Source: Apus apus
Taxonomy: Eukaryota > Chordata > Aves > Apodiformes > Apodidae
Assembly (NCBI RefSeq): GCF_020740795.1
Contig: NC_067304.1
Location: 5,198,056 to 5,262,055 of the forward strand
Length of the DNA: 64,000 bases
Reading direction: 5' to 3'
A program made the position numbers and the translations under genes. The notes beneath the pieces were generated by a model. The model was not told the origin of the DNA, made no database searches, and saw only the letters and a list, made by a program, of their open reading frames with translations. This document shows positions 1-8,632 of this stretch, piece by piece. Each line of letters begins with the position of its first letter. The first letter of the stretch is position 1.

Positions 1-87
1 ATCCTTGTGCTGGAGAGGCCCCAAGATCCAGAAAACACAAACCCCAAAAGTCCATTCTGCTCTCAGTGAAGATTTCCTTCCCGGTAG

Positions 88-270
88 GGCGGCTGTGTCC
101 CTCCCCGGTGGTGATTGATCGCGGCCAGCACGACGGAGAGGATGTGAAAGTGTTTGCTCCTGGGATGTCTGTAAATTACAGCTGTGATCCTGGCTATTCT
201 CTTACTGGAAAGACAACTCTGTACTGTATGGCAAATGGAACCTGGAGCATCCCTTACCCCCGGTGTGAAG
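88..270 (+). CDS. SCR exon (first in window)
   Basis: One complete 61-codon SCR domain, phase 1 at both ends, between acceptor ...cccggtag and donor gtgagc. The four cysteines sit at C-P-S-P, N-Y-S-C-D-P-G-Y, L-Y-C and P-R-C, with the tryptophan in N-G-T-W-S. It closely resembles the SCR exons at 1027, 4170 and 5031, so it belongs to an internally duplicated set. Two N-glycosylation sequons (NYS, NGT). Confidence 0.9.
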
Positions 271-3200
271 GTGAGCTGTGAATGCAGTATTGCAGAGAAA
301 GGGCAGACCATCCTGGTCATGAAGCTTTCCTGATTTCAACCTCACAAAACCAAAGGGGGAACCTGCAGCTTCCCCAGCCCATGCTCTGCCACTTCTCGCT
401 TCCAGTGATCAACTGCACAAGCCCCAACATCCAGAATGGAGATGTGGCTGAAGGACAGAGTTCTGTGTACCAACCTGGGGACAACGTCACCTTTCATTGT
501 CACCCAGGCTACGTGCTGCAGGGCAGTGGTGAGGCTGAGTGCCAGCCTGATGGCCGCTGGGTCCCCGCTGTCCCCACCTGCAAGCCAGGTGAGCATGGCC
601 ATGGCTTCTCTTGGCACAGCTCTGGCACTGTGCTCCAGGGCCCTGGCAGCCTTTGGGAAGCCAAAGGCTGGACAGCTCATGGCCAGGGACCATCTGCTTT
701 TGAGGGAAGGGTCCCTCTCAGCTTGTTTGATTGCAGAGATTGTTTTGTCTGGGGGGGGAAAAGGGCATCTGGGGATCTGCAGAGAGGAAGTTTAGGGCCA
801 TCTCTGTGCTGGAGAGGCCCTGAGGTCGTGCTCTCTGCCTCACTCATACCACTTTGGGTGCAATAGTGTTTTGTTGTGTTAGGTGTGCTCCTCTGCTGGG
901 CAAAATCACTAACATGCCATTGTCTGCTCCTGCCCTGTCAGTGCTGCCTTGTCCCCATCCCCCGTCGCTGCCCACCCATGTTATTCTGTCCATGCCCTTT
1001 TTAAATTTTGTTTGCTTTCCCTTTAGAGCTGCAATGTCCTTCACCACCAAATATTGACAAAGGAAGTCACAACAGCCAGGACTTGGAAGTTTTTACTACT
1101 GGGATGGTTGTAAATTATAGCTGTGACCCTGGCTACAGCCTCCTGGGAGAGGCATCAATTTACTGCACTGAATCTGGAAACTGGAGCCTCCCTTTTCCTC
1201 AGTGTGCAGGTACACTGTGGAGGTTATGGACAGTCTGGGAATTCCTGCCATCAAAAGCCTGTAGGACATGCCCTTTTCCCCAGTCTTCCCATGATGTTGA
1301 CTCCTTCAGTCCTTCCCTTTTCTTGTTAGTTTTGTTTGTAAGTGTTTATCTGTGCATACCCAATATCCATTTTTAAAACAGCTTTGTGTAGTTGATATCC
1401 CTGTTTCTCCCTGTGTTTTCCTTCCCACTAGGTGGCTGTGGTGCTCCTCCAAACTTAACCTTTGCTGAGCTAGCTGAGGAATACAAAAATCTGACAGAAT
1501 TTCCAGTCGGAAACACCGTGAGATACAGCTGCCAGCCGGGATACATGAGACACCCTGGAGTAGCGTCCACTCTGACATGCCTCAAAAACCACACGTGGTC
1601 TGAAGCGCTAGAGTTCTGTAAAAGTGAATAGCTCCATCTGTTTGGTGTTGGTTGTTGAAAACTGGCTAAGCTACAGCTGTGGGTTTCTTAAAGCAATTTT
1701 TTAAAAGAAAAAAAGATTCGTACATGGCTTCACTAGTCACATAGTTAGGGCAGCTATTGGCCTTTTAAAAATCACATCTTTTTTGGTGACTGATTGTGGA
1801 CAGATCCTTAAGATATTTTCTCATAGTGCATTACAAAACCACAAGAGAGGAGTTTAAATGCAGCCTTGTTCTCTCCCAGGGAAGCAGTGTAAATTCCCAG
1901 AAGCACCAAAGAATGGCAGAGTTTTTGTTCTGACAGATCGTCTTTTCGGGTCAATTGCGAACCACTCGTGTGAAGAAGGGTGAGTCTCCTGCTGCCCCTG
2001 CTGCCCCTGCTGCCCCTGCTTTCTGAGCTCAGTGTTGGGCGAGTCACAGCAAAGGCTCCAAGCCCACTCCCCTGCACTGGCCATGCTCTCACAGCTGGCC
2101 AGGATTTGTGCTTTGGTTCCAGTTGTGCCACACTTGCCTGTGCAGGAAAGGAAAAAGTGTCTCTTATTTTTCACTGCCTGTGCTCAATATCCCACTTTGC
2201 AAACTTCAGTTTCAGCCTGCCTCCTCAGATGGCTACCCAACTGGAGCTAAGAGAGCAAGCAAGCCTGTGCTGTGAGGAGGCTCCAGAGGTTTGAAAGTCA
2301 CTTGGATCTGAATCCCAGTTTAGCACCTGACCCATCCAATCCACAGTAATCTGGGATCATTGCTGTTCCTCTTGGATCTGGAAAGAAGGAGCTTGGTATC
2401 CCTTGTTCCCACGTGTCAAACCAAGACAAACACAGGCAGAATCAGGCTGCAGAAGGAAACCTCTGGGGGTGGTGTCAGAGTGGGAGGTAAAACCCAAACT
2501 GAGTGACTTGGTATCAACTGATATTTCTTTCTGTGTAACTCCAGGCACCGGCTGGTTGGACAGTCGCACAGGCGATGTGAGGTTTTTGGAGCAAATGTTG
2601 CATGGAGTGGTGTTCTTCCCATTTGTCAGAGTAAGTAGGTCACGACTAGATCTGGCCCTGAAATGCCAAATTAAGTCCCTAAAATAAAAAAGTGGCATGT
2701 CCTTAAAATAAACAGAACCTTAAGGAATAAGACTTTTAAAGCATCGTGTTCCTCTAGGATTGTTTTGTTTTGCTTGCTTAGTTCTAGGAATCTCGCAGAT
2801 GCCAGCTTTTGATGTTTCAGAGCTCTGTAGAATGAAGAGTTGTGAGATGCCTGCAGGGATTTGACCCCCATATTTCACAAATATAAACAATAAATGAAGG
2901 AAGAAACGTGTCCTGTAGTGGAAGAGTGGGATATTGAGTAAAACTGAACTGAGATCTTCCAAAGATGGTGCTGTTATCCAAACCACAAGGCTGTTCTGCA
3001 GGAGTTGAGGGTTGCCATTAGTCTTTCCTTCAGATGGAATTGGTTTGGAAGGCACCAGGTTGCTATAATAAAGCAGTCGTGAGAATGGCTAACAGTGCTT
3101 ATGGATTTCTATACCATTTAATATATTTCCTAGAATATATTTGCATTATTCTATTTATAGACACAAAACTATGTTTATACAATAAGGTGGTAACCCTCGG

Positions 3201-6200
3201 TACCTAAAGGAACTAAAATAGGCCTTGATGCTTGAAATTATTCAAGTGCTACCTGTGAAACTCCCCTGAGCAGTGGCAGGTTATGAATGGAATTTATAGA
3301 TGCACAAATTACAGCATAGACATGGCTTACTCTTTGAGACAATGAATTTGTCTTTCAGAGGTGATGTGTCCAGCCCCACAGATCCAGAATGGGAAAGTAT
3401 CTGTTCTCAAGTATCGCTACATGTACAGAGACACTGTTACCTTCAAGTGCCGTGAAGGTTTCACCTTGCGAGGCCACCACACAGCCCAGTGCCAGGCAGA
3501 TAAAACGTGGGACCCCCCCCCTACCAGTCTGTGAGCAGGGTAAGTGTCAGCACACTGACCTGCCAGCAGATTCCTCCTGACTGCTCCTCCACACTCACTG
3601 AAGCCACATTTGGCTTTATCTTTCCTGTTTGCTCCAACTACTTTCAGGAGAAACCAGAAATTAATCCTTTTATTTACACTTCTCTCCTCACACAGATGAG
3701 CCAGGTTTTAGGTAACACTGTAAGTATGAGCATGGTTTGCACTTCTCTCACCCTGCTTGTTGCAAAGCATAATCCACATTCTCTTCATTTCCCCAAAGTG
3801 AGAAATTTGGTAGCTTCATGGCAGGGCACTGACTGTCAGAGAGGAGTGAAATTTTTGCTGGAAATATAAAGGCAGGATGATGGAAAACTAAGATAAATTT
3901 GTGCATTGTGTTTGCTCAACCAAATGTGTATTTTAAACTCTTAATGCTGCATCTAGATGGAGTGGCAGAACACTATCATCATCATCCTGGTACCACAAGG
4001 AAGCCAGGTAGGTCTGTTTTAAGAAGAGGCAAGATTTATTAAATACTACCTTCTCCTCCAAACCAGTCCTGCTTTTTACAGGGAAGAGGGGTAATTGCAC
4101 TTTTTAACGCTCTTGCTATCATGTTTTTTACAATTAACATCACCCTCCCACCCTCTCCTCCTCTTTCAGTGGTGAAGTGTCTGCATCCTCCACGCATTGC
4201 TAATGGGAAACACAGCAGGCACCTGTCAGACACTTTTGGTGTAGGAGCCCTCGTGCACTACCACTGCAAACGGGGCTTCTCCCTAGTTGGGAACAAGTCT
4301 GTTCGTTGTACAGCACCTGGAGTCTGGAGCCGTCCCCTCCCTCGCTGTGAAGGTGTGTTTGGGCTCCTTCCACTGAATCTTCTCAACTTTACACGTGTTA
4401 AACATTAAGTTATATTTGTGAGGGGACTTGGTGAAACCAGCTGTTGCTTCAACAAGCTCCACCACTAAAGAAAGAAAGAGGCCTCTGGCCAAGAAGAAGG
4501 TCTCTGTGGCCTCCGTGGTCTTTGTCTTGCACAAGTTTCACAGTTTAGAGGGTTCTTTATACCCTCCCTGTCGGCAGCTGGGTGTGAGCCCAAGAGTTGG
4601 GAATGGAACAACCATCAGATTGGAGTCCCTCTGTTGGCCTGGAGACATCACTACAACTGAATGTACCACTGATAATGTCCCAGCAAAGACGATGCTGGGC
4701 CATGTTCCTTTGTGTTGGCAGAAACGTGTGTGGTGCCACGTGCTTCACAGATGATCTGGGGTGAAGTGGGTGCAAAGGGTGGGCAGGGCTGGCTCTGCCA
4801 GTGGATCCAGGGCTGTGGGAAGAGAGGGTACAGCCATCCACAAGTCCTTAAAAGTTTCCCCTCCTGCCTGTATGAGCTCTGGTTTGATCTGCACAAAATC
4901 AGTTGTTGAGTCTTGGTGAAGAAATGAAAAATGAACAATCTAAGGGCTGTGAAGCTGTGGTGCCTTAGTGCTCTCTGGCAGCCCATTGGGATCCTCATGT
5001 CAACACTGCTGTTTGTCCCTGACTTTCCAGTTGTGAAGTGTCTCCATCCTCCAAACATCACCAACGGGAAGCTCAAAGGCAACATCTCTGACAGTTTTTC
5101 CTATGGAGAATCTGTATCCTACACCTGCAATCCTGGCTATGCACTGCTTGGGAATGCTTTCATCAACTGCACCGTGTCAGGAACCTGGAGCCAGCCACCT
5201 CCTCAGTGCAAAGGTGTGTGAGTGCTTGGTTTGCTCATATTGTTTGAAGTTTGTGGTGGCAGAGCCATCAATTCTGGCAAGCAATTTTAATCTTTGCATG
5301 TTTTCCATCTCTGCTCTTGTTGCTATGAATGAGCTCATAGTGACTTTCTTCCAGTAAAATCTTTTTATCTTTAGCAGAAGAGTAGAAACTTTTTCCTTCC
5401 CTTTTTGTGTCCCTCACTCCCCAGTTATCACAAACAGGAAGGAAAGGGAAATATTGTATCAGAGAATTTATCTCTGACGAATGGTCTGCTGCTTACACAC
5501 GAGCCTGACTATTCCCTTTCTTGGAAAATGCCTGGATATCTGTAACTTGGCATTTCTGAGTAGCTCTTTGTGAAGGTCAGTCATCGGGCAAAGCAATAAA
5601 GGCAATTTCATGAATGTCACAAGATTCCTAGTATGGGTGTTCCTGCATGGAAAACTGGACATTCACTGGAATAAATGTATCACCCAGTCAAAGTGCTTCC
5701 TTGGTGGAGTTGCAGCCACCTCAGTGACTCAAGGGTTGAAAAGCCTTGGATAACAATGGGAGGAAATAACCTACCAATTGCTTATGTAAATAAGTCAAGA
5801 GGCTCTTTAAAAGAAGCAGTCTCACTGGAAAGTTCACCCTGCAATTCCACATTCTCATGGTTTTGAAGTGTCCTTAGTAACTATTATGTGTGATAGCAAA
5901 AATAAATATTAAAAATAAAGAAGATGTGAAACTAAGGTGAAAAGATAGATGTTGATGTGACCCCTTTGGTCTCCCCTGAGAACAATCTCCTCCAGAATTC
6001 TTGGGCTTGGACTGTGAAAAGTGATTAGACTCTTAAATGGAAGGAACTAACTCATTATATTGAAATAAGTGGTATGAACAGCTTTTTCTGTTACTTCTAA
6101 TTTCAGAGATCAGATGTGTATTCCCAGAAGTTCAAGGTGTTAAGAAAGACATACGAGGAAATACTTACAGCTCGGGGACCAAGCTGACTCTTGAATGTGA

Positions 6201-7589
6201 TGATGGCTACACGCTGGAAGGCGTCAGCCAGATTCGGTGCCAAGAGGACTTCAGCTGGGACTCTCCTCTACCAGCCTGTAAACTGAGTGAGTGAAATGTA
6301 ACTGAAGCCAAGATCAAACCGAAAGGGGCAAACACATTTGAAATATGCAAAAGTCTTTCTGTATTAAAAAAACAAACCCGAAACATATATATTAAAAATG
6401 GTGTGGTTTTTAAGAAATCCTGTCCCGTAGGCCTAAGCAGTAAAAGCTTCATTGATAAAGTGATTAATCACTACAGTTGGGACACATCATATTTTGTTAG
6501 AACAATGTGCTGATTTTTCTTTTTCCTCTTCCCTTCAGCATCACACAAGTCTGGTTCAGTAGGCCTGGGTAAGCAGCTTAGAATTTTTTTTGTTTGTTTT
6601 TTCGGTTTTTTTTTGTGGCCAGATCTTCAGCTTTCTGCAGTGGCCCCAGAAGCACCATTTCCCTCTGCTTGCTGTGAAGACCTGCCTTGTTATGTCCTTT
6701 GTGTTGATTCGTTTTAAAATACACAGTGAGAATAACACATGCTCTTCCCTCTCAGGAGTGGCAGCTGCAGGAGTCCTGCTTCTCCTGGGGGCAGGCATTG
6801 TCTGGATAATTATTTCTAAGCAGAAGGAAGGGTAAGGAGGTCTTCTGGTTCCTTCATGTCCTTTGTTGCCAAGTCCCAAGTTTTATACACTTTACACACT
6901 TCAAATATTTGCTGGCTGTGCCTGGATCTTGTAATTTTCTATCTTCAGCTCATGCTTACAAACTGTACAAGGCACAGCAAACCTGGAATCAATGGTGTGG
7001 TTATGTGGTTTTCTTTCAAGACTCTCTTCCTTAGAGGAAAACCAACCTGAGTGTTCGTTTACAAACCAATACACTTCCTTGTTTTCTTTTTTTTCCTTTC
7101 ACTTAGCTACTATAATACATATGAAAGCTACAGTTACCAAGCCCCTCTCACCCTGAACACGGAACAGAAATATTCATGTCTTCCACAGAAGGTATGGATT
7201 TATATTCCTCAACATAAAATATCAGTTATAACTGCAAACTTGAGTTGTTCCACCATAGTCATTCCAGTAGAAAACGTCCTTCAATCTTCTGTTAAACATT
7301 CTGGGAGGGCCTGTTTCCTTTTCAATACTCTGAAGAGATGACACAGACTTCCAGCCTTGCCTCTGATTGTTTTTGTTTGTAAGGATTACCTGTCATTTTA
7401 GAGAGCTTACTGTCTAAAAACCTCCCTTAGCAGCAGTAGCATAAGAAAAGGTCTCTGAACTGGGCCTTTGGGGTTTTTTGCTTGCTTTCACACCTACTGC
7501 AATGCCATTTTTACTTACAGGTAAATCTATTTTCTATGCTGAATCTGTTAGACACTAACAACGAACTTTCTGTGTTAGCAGCACTCTGA
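88..7589 (+). CDS. RCA-family complement receptor/regulator, CR1/CR2/C4BP-like, 5'-partial
   Basis: This is the 3' part of a multi-SCR membrane protein; its beginning lies before the window. Spliced exons give nine SCR (sushi/CCP) domains, each with four cysteines and a late tryptophan, followed by a 10-residue linker, a transmembrane exon and a cytoplasmic exon. Exons: 88-270, 406-588, 1027-1209, 1432-1623, 1880-1979, 2545-2630, 3359-3539, perhaps 3957-4007, 4170-4352, 5031-5213, 6107-6286, 6539-6568, 6756-6831, 7107-7191, then either read-through to a stop at 7339-7341 or splicing to 7521-7589. SCR exons join in phase 1; one SCR is split by a phase 2 intron, as in CR1, CD46 and C4BPA. Such proteins bind C3b/C4b or their fragments at the cell surface and limit or sense complement. 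Many N-glycosylation sequons are visible. One exon carries a frameshift at a poly-C run. Whether this is the CR1, CR2 or a bird-specific RCA gene cannot be settled here. The family call is firm, the last exon is not. Confidence 0.85.
406..588 (+). CDS. SCR exon
   Basis: A 183-bp phase 1-1 SCR exon. It reads V-I-N-C-T-S-P-N-I-Q-N-G at the start and V-P-A-V-P-T-C-K-P at the end, with the donor gtgagc. It is a different SCR subtype from its neighbours and is closest by eye to the exon at 3359 (both carry C-x-x-P-x-I-Q-N-G). Confidence 0.9.
1027..1209 (+). CDS. SCR exon
   Basis: A 183-bp phase 1-1 SCR exon between ...ccctttag and gtacac. It shares the C-P-P-N-I start, the N-Y-S-C-D-P-G-Y-S-L-L-G core and the W-S-L-P-F-P-Q-C end with the exons at 88, 4170 and 5031, which marks a recent internal duplication. 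Sequons NYS and NWS. Confidence 0.9.
1432..1623 (+). CDS. SCR exon of the 'SCR1' type
   Basis: A 192-bp exon, phase 1-1, starting G-G-C-G-A-P-P-N-L and holding V-R-Y-S-C-Q-P-G-Y-M-R. The ending E-F-C-K is followed by donor gtgaat after TGT AAA A. It matches by eye the first SCR of the CD46-like gene (Y-x-C-R-P-G-Y-M-R ... A-T-L-T-C) and the long SCR1 type of mammalian CR1, which always precedes a split SCR. That is what follows here. Skipping this exon would keep the frame. Confidence 0.9.
1880..1979 (+). CDS. split SCR, first half-exon
   Basis: Starts in phase 1 (K-Q-C-K-F-P-E-A-P-K-N-G) and stops in phase 2 after S-C-E-E-G, at donor gtgagt. This holds the first two cysteines of an SCR. The position of the split, just after the glycine following the second cysteine, is the same as in SCR2 of CR1/CD46/C4BPA and as in the exon at 10122. 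Confidence 0.88.
2545..2630 (+). CDS. split SCR, second half-exon
   Basis: 86 bp, phase 2 to phase 1, between ...aactccag and gtaagt. Reads H-R-L-V-G-Q-S-H-R-R-C, then W-S-G-V-L-P-I-C-Q. It supplies the third and fourth cysteines and the tryptophan of the SCR begun at 1880. It is too short to stand out as an open frame and is recognised by phase and motif. Confidence 0.88.
3359..3539 (+). CDS. SCR exon with a one-base frameshift in a poly-C run
   Basis: A phase 1 SCR exon beginning V-M-C-P-A-P-Q-I-Q-N-G with cysteines at T-F-K-C and A-Q-C and the tryptophan in K-T-W-D. After nine consecutive C (3513-3521) the frame runs into TGA at 3532. The expected ending P-V-C-E-Q and a correct phase 1 donor (g|gtaagt at 3540) are open one frame over. 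Eight C would restore the exon. This is either an assembly or sequencing error, or a real polymorphism or null allele. All other exons of the gene are intact, which favours error. Confidence 0.8.
3957..4007 (+). CDS. possible 17-codon linker exon, His-rich
   Basis: A 51-bp stretch with acceptor ...gcatctag and donor gtaggt, phase 1-1. It would insert D-G-V-A-E-H-Y-H-H-H-P-G-T-T-R-K-P between two SCRs without changing frame. Both splice sites look good and the length is a multiple of three, but nothing else supports it. Transcript data are needed to decide. Confidence 0.4.
4170..4352 (+). CDS. SCR exon
   Basis: A 183-bp phase 1-1 SCR exon between ...ctctttcag and gtgtgt. Begins V-V-K-C-L-H-P-P-R-I-A-N-G-K and ends W-S-R-P-L-P-R-C-E. 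It is nearly a twin of the exon at 5031, which has the same V-V-K-C-L-H-P-P start. Confidence 0.9.
4565..4727 (+). pseudogene. possible degenerate SCR exon inside an intron
   Basis: Within the intron between two intact SCR exons lies one open frame with SCR-like order: C-R-Q-L-G-V-S-P-R-V-G-N-G, then S-L-C-W-P-G, T-E-C and V-P-L-C-W. The four cysteines, the N-G after the first and the W-P-G after the second fit the family, but the domain is short, the late tryptophan is displaced and no good donor follows. I read it as an eroded SCR duplicate. Chance is possible. Confidence 0.3.
5031..5213 (+). CDS. SCR exon
   Basis: A 183-bp phase 1-1 SCR exon between ...gactttccag and gtgtgt. Begins V-V-K-C-L-H-P-P-N-I-T-N-G-K, then Y-T-C-N-P-G-Y-A-L-L-G, and ends W-S-Q-P-P-P-Q-C-K. 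Three sequons (NIT, NIS, NCT). Near-duplicate of 4170-4352. Confidence 0.9.
5214..6106 (+). other. 893-bp intron, nothing recognised
   Basis: An intron between the last two SCR exons. It holds a 63-codon open frame near 5675-5866 without SCR cysteine spacing or splice sites that fit. I see no other gene or repeat in it. Confidence 0.6.
6107..6286 (+). CDS. membrane-proximal SCR exon
   Basis: A 180-bp phase 1-1 exon between ...aatttcag and gtgagt. Begins E-I-R-C-V-F-P-E-V-Q-G-V, continues T-L-E-C-D-D-G-Y-T-L-E-G, and ends W-D-S-P-L-P-A-C-K-L. It is the last SCR before the linker and membrane exons. Confidence 0.9.
6539..6568 (+). CDS. 10-codon linker exon
   Basis: A 30-bp phase 1-1 exon reading T-S-H-K-S-G-S-V-G-L between acceptor ...cccttcag and donor gtaagc. 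Short Ser/Thr linkers at this place are usual in membrane RCA proteins. Supported by perfect phase with both neighbours. Confidence 0.75.
6756..6831 (+). CDS. transmembrane exon
   Basis: Phase 1 to phase 2, between ...tccctctcag and gtaagg. It encodes a hydrophobic run A-A-A-G-V-L-L-L-L-G-A-G-I-V-W-I-I-I followed by S-K-Q-K-E, a stop-transfer signal. This makes the product a type I membrane protein. Confidence 0.88.
7107..7191 (+). CDS. cytoplasmic tail exon, tyrosine-rich
   Basis: Phase 2 start, phase 0 end at donor gtatgg. Reads G-Y-Y-N-T-Y-E-S-Y-S-Y-Q followed by A-P-L-T-L-N-T-E-Q-K. Six tyrosines fall within the first dozen residues. If the donor is not used the frame stays open to TGA at 7339-7341. 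Confidence 0.75.
7521..7589 (+). CDS. possible last coding exon
   Basis: Follows acceptor ...ttacttacag and is open in phase 0, matching the donor at 7191. It would add V-N-L-F-S-M-L-N-L-L-D-T and end at TGA 7587-7589. It competes with read-through at 7192. Confidence 0.35.
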   Translation, partial: VNLFSMLNLLDTNNELSVLAAL

Positions 7590-8212
7590 AAACAAGCAGT
7601 TTTGCCTACAAAATGGCACCTGTAAACTTTACCTTTTTAATTATTTTTTTAAGGCCAGTTTCAGAGAATTCATCCTTCGAAACAATAGATTTCCCAGAAA
7701 TTCGCTCCTCCCTCCCCGAGTTATAATGAAATCTCTAGACATCAGTGTGAAAACAGGAAAAGCCTCATTGTAACCCCAGGACGTCATCTTTTTCCTAGGC
7801 TGGGGACCCGTGCTGCCACTAACCAGGACTCGTTCCCTGCACAAGGGAGCAGCTGCGTGGAAGCATCCCCCCCCACACCGAGACCGAAATTCTGGGGCAG
7901 AAAAAAACCAAACCAGAGGCGCTTCCCTGTAGAAACATTAATTCTGCTTCTGCTCCCAGTAATTACTGAGAGGATGGGACAAGGCTCAAGCTGCACAGCT
8001 GCTGCTTCAGAGGGGTTCCGTGCTCTGCCCCTGCTCAGTGTTTCTGCCCACACACCCCGTGACGAGCCGGACCCACAACCCCATCCCTGCATGTGTGGAA
8101 GCCACAGGTTGTTAAACCAAATTCTGCCTTAAACCAGCAGCTGCGTTAACGTCCGCAGCGTCTTCTCCCAGCAACACTTTATTTGCAGCGTTCCTCTGTG
8201 GACGCTTCACCC

Positions 8213-8218
8213 AATAAA
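8213..8218 (+). terminator. poly(A) signal of the first RCA gene
   Basis: A perfect AATAAA, the first good one after the cytoplasmic exons. It lies about 330 bp before the start codon of the next gene, so the two RCA genes are packed closely head to tail. Confidence 0.55.
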
Positions 8219-8501
8219 GCCTGAACGTGGGACAAGAACCGCTCGGGGTGTCGCGTCTCTTCCAGCGAGCAGAGCGTTAAGCCGCGGTTGTTTCTTACCG
8301 CCGCCGGGCACGGCGCTTTGTCTCCCCGAGGAGCGGGCTGCTCCCCTGGAGCCAAGGACCGCTTGGGGTTGTCAGTCGGCGCTGACAGGGCAGCTCCCCC
8401 CACTCCGAGCCTGCCCCGCGCTGCCCCGCGCTGCCCGGGGCCGCGGCGCGGGAAGGGGCGGGTTCCCCGGGCCCCCCGTGGCGGCGGGGCCGGGCGGGGC
8501 C

Positions 8502-8511
8502 GCGCATGCGC
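8502..8511 (+). promoter_or_regulatory. NRF-1 palindrome
   Basis: GCGCATGCGC is the core NRF-1 consensus, placed 34 bp before the preferred start codon in a CpG island, a typical spot. It contains an in-frame upstream ATG (8506). Confidence 0.6.
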
Positions 8512-8544
8512 CCCAGCCCCGCGCTGCGTCTCGGGGCCGCCGCG

Positions 8545-8632
8545 ATGGGGCCGCTGCTCGCCCGGGGCCCGGGGCTGCGGCTGCTGCGGCTGCTGCCCGC
8601 GCTGCTGTGGCTCGGCGGGACGCGGGCTCAGG
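8545..8632 (+). CDS. CD46: signal-peptide exon
   Basis: Encodes 29 residues: a basic start (L-L-A-R-G-P-G-L-R) and a hydrophobic core ([11 protein letters not shown]), with a likely cut near G-T-R-A-Q. Ends in phase 1 at donor gtgagg, the phase needed for SCR1. Confidence 0.85.

Noticed and set aside
1617-1631. Apparent stop codon right after the SCR exon at 1432
   Set aside because: The TAG lies in the intron. The exon ends TGT AAA A before gtgaat in phase 1, which fits the next exon.
1986-2018. CTGCCCCTG repeat just inside an intron
   Set aside because: Only three copies of nine bases; a small simple repeat without further meaning.
3697-3712. Possible tiny exon after ...cacacag
   Set aside because: Its length and phase do not fit the neighbouring SCR exons.
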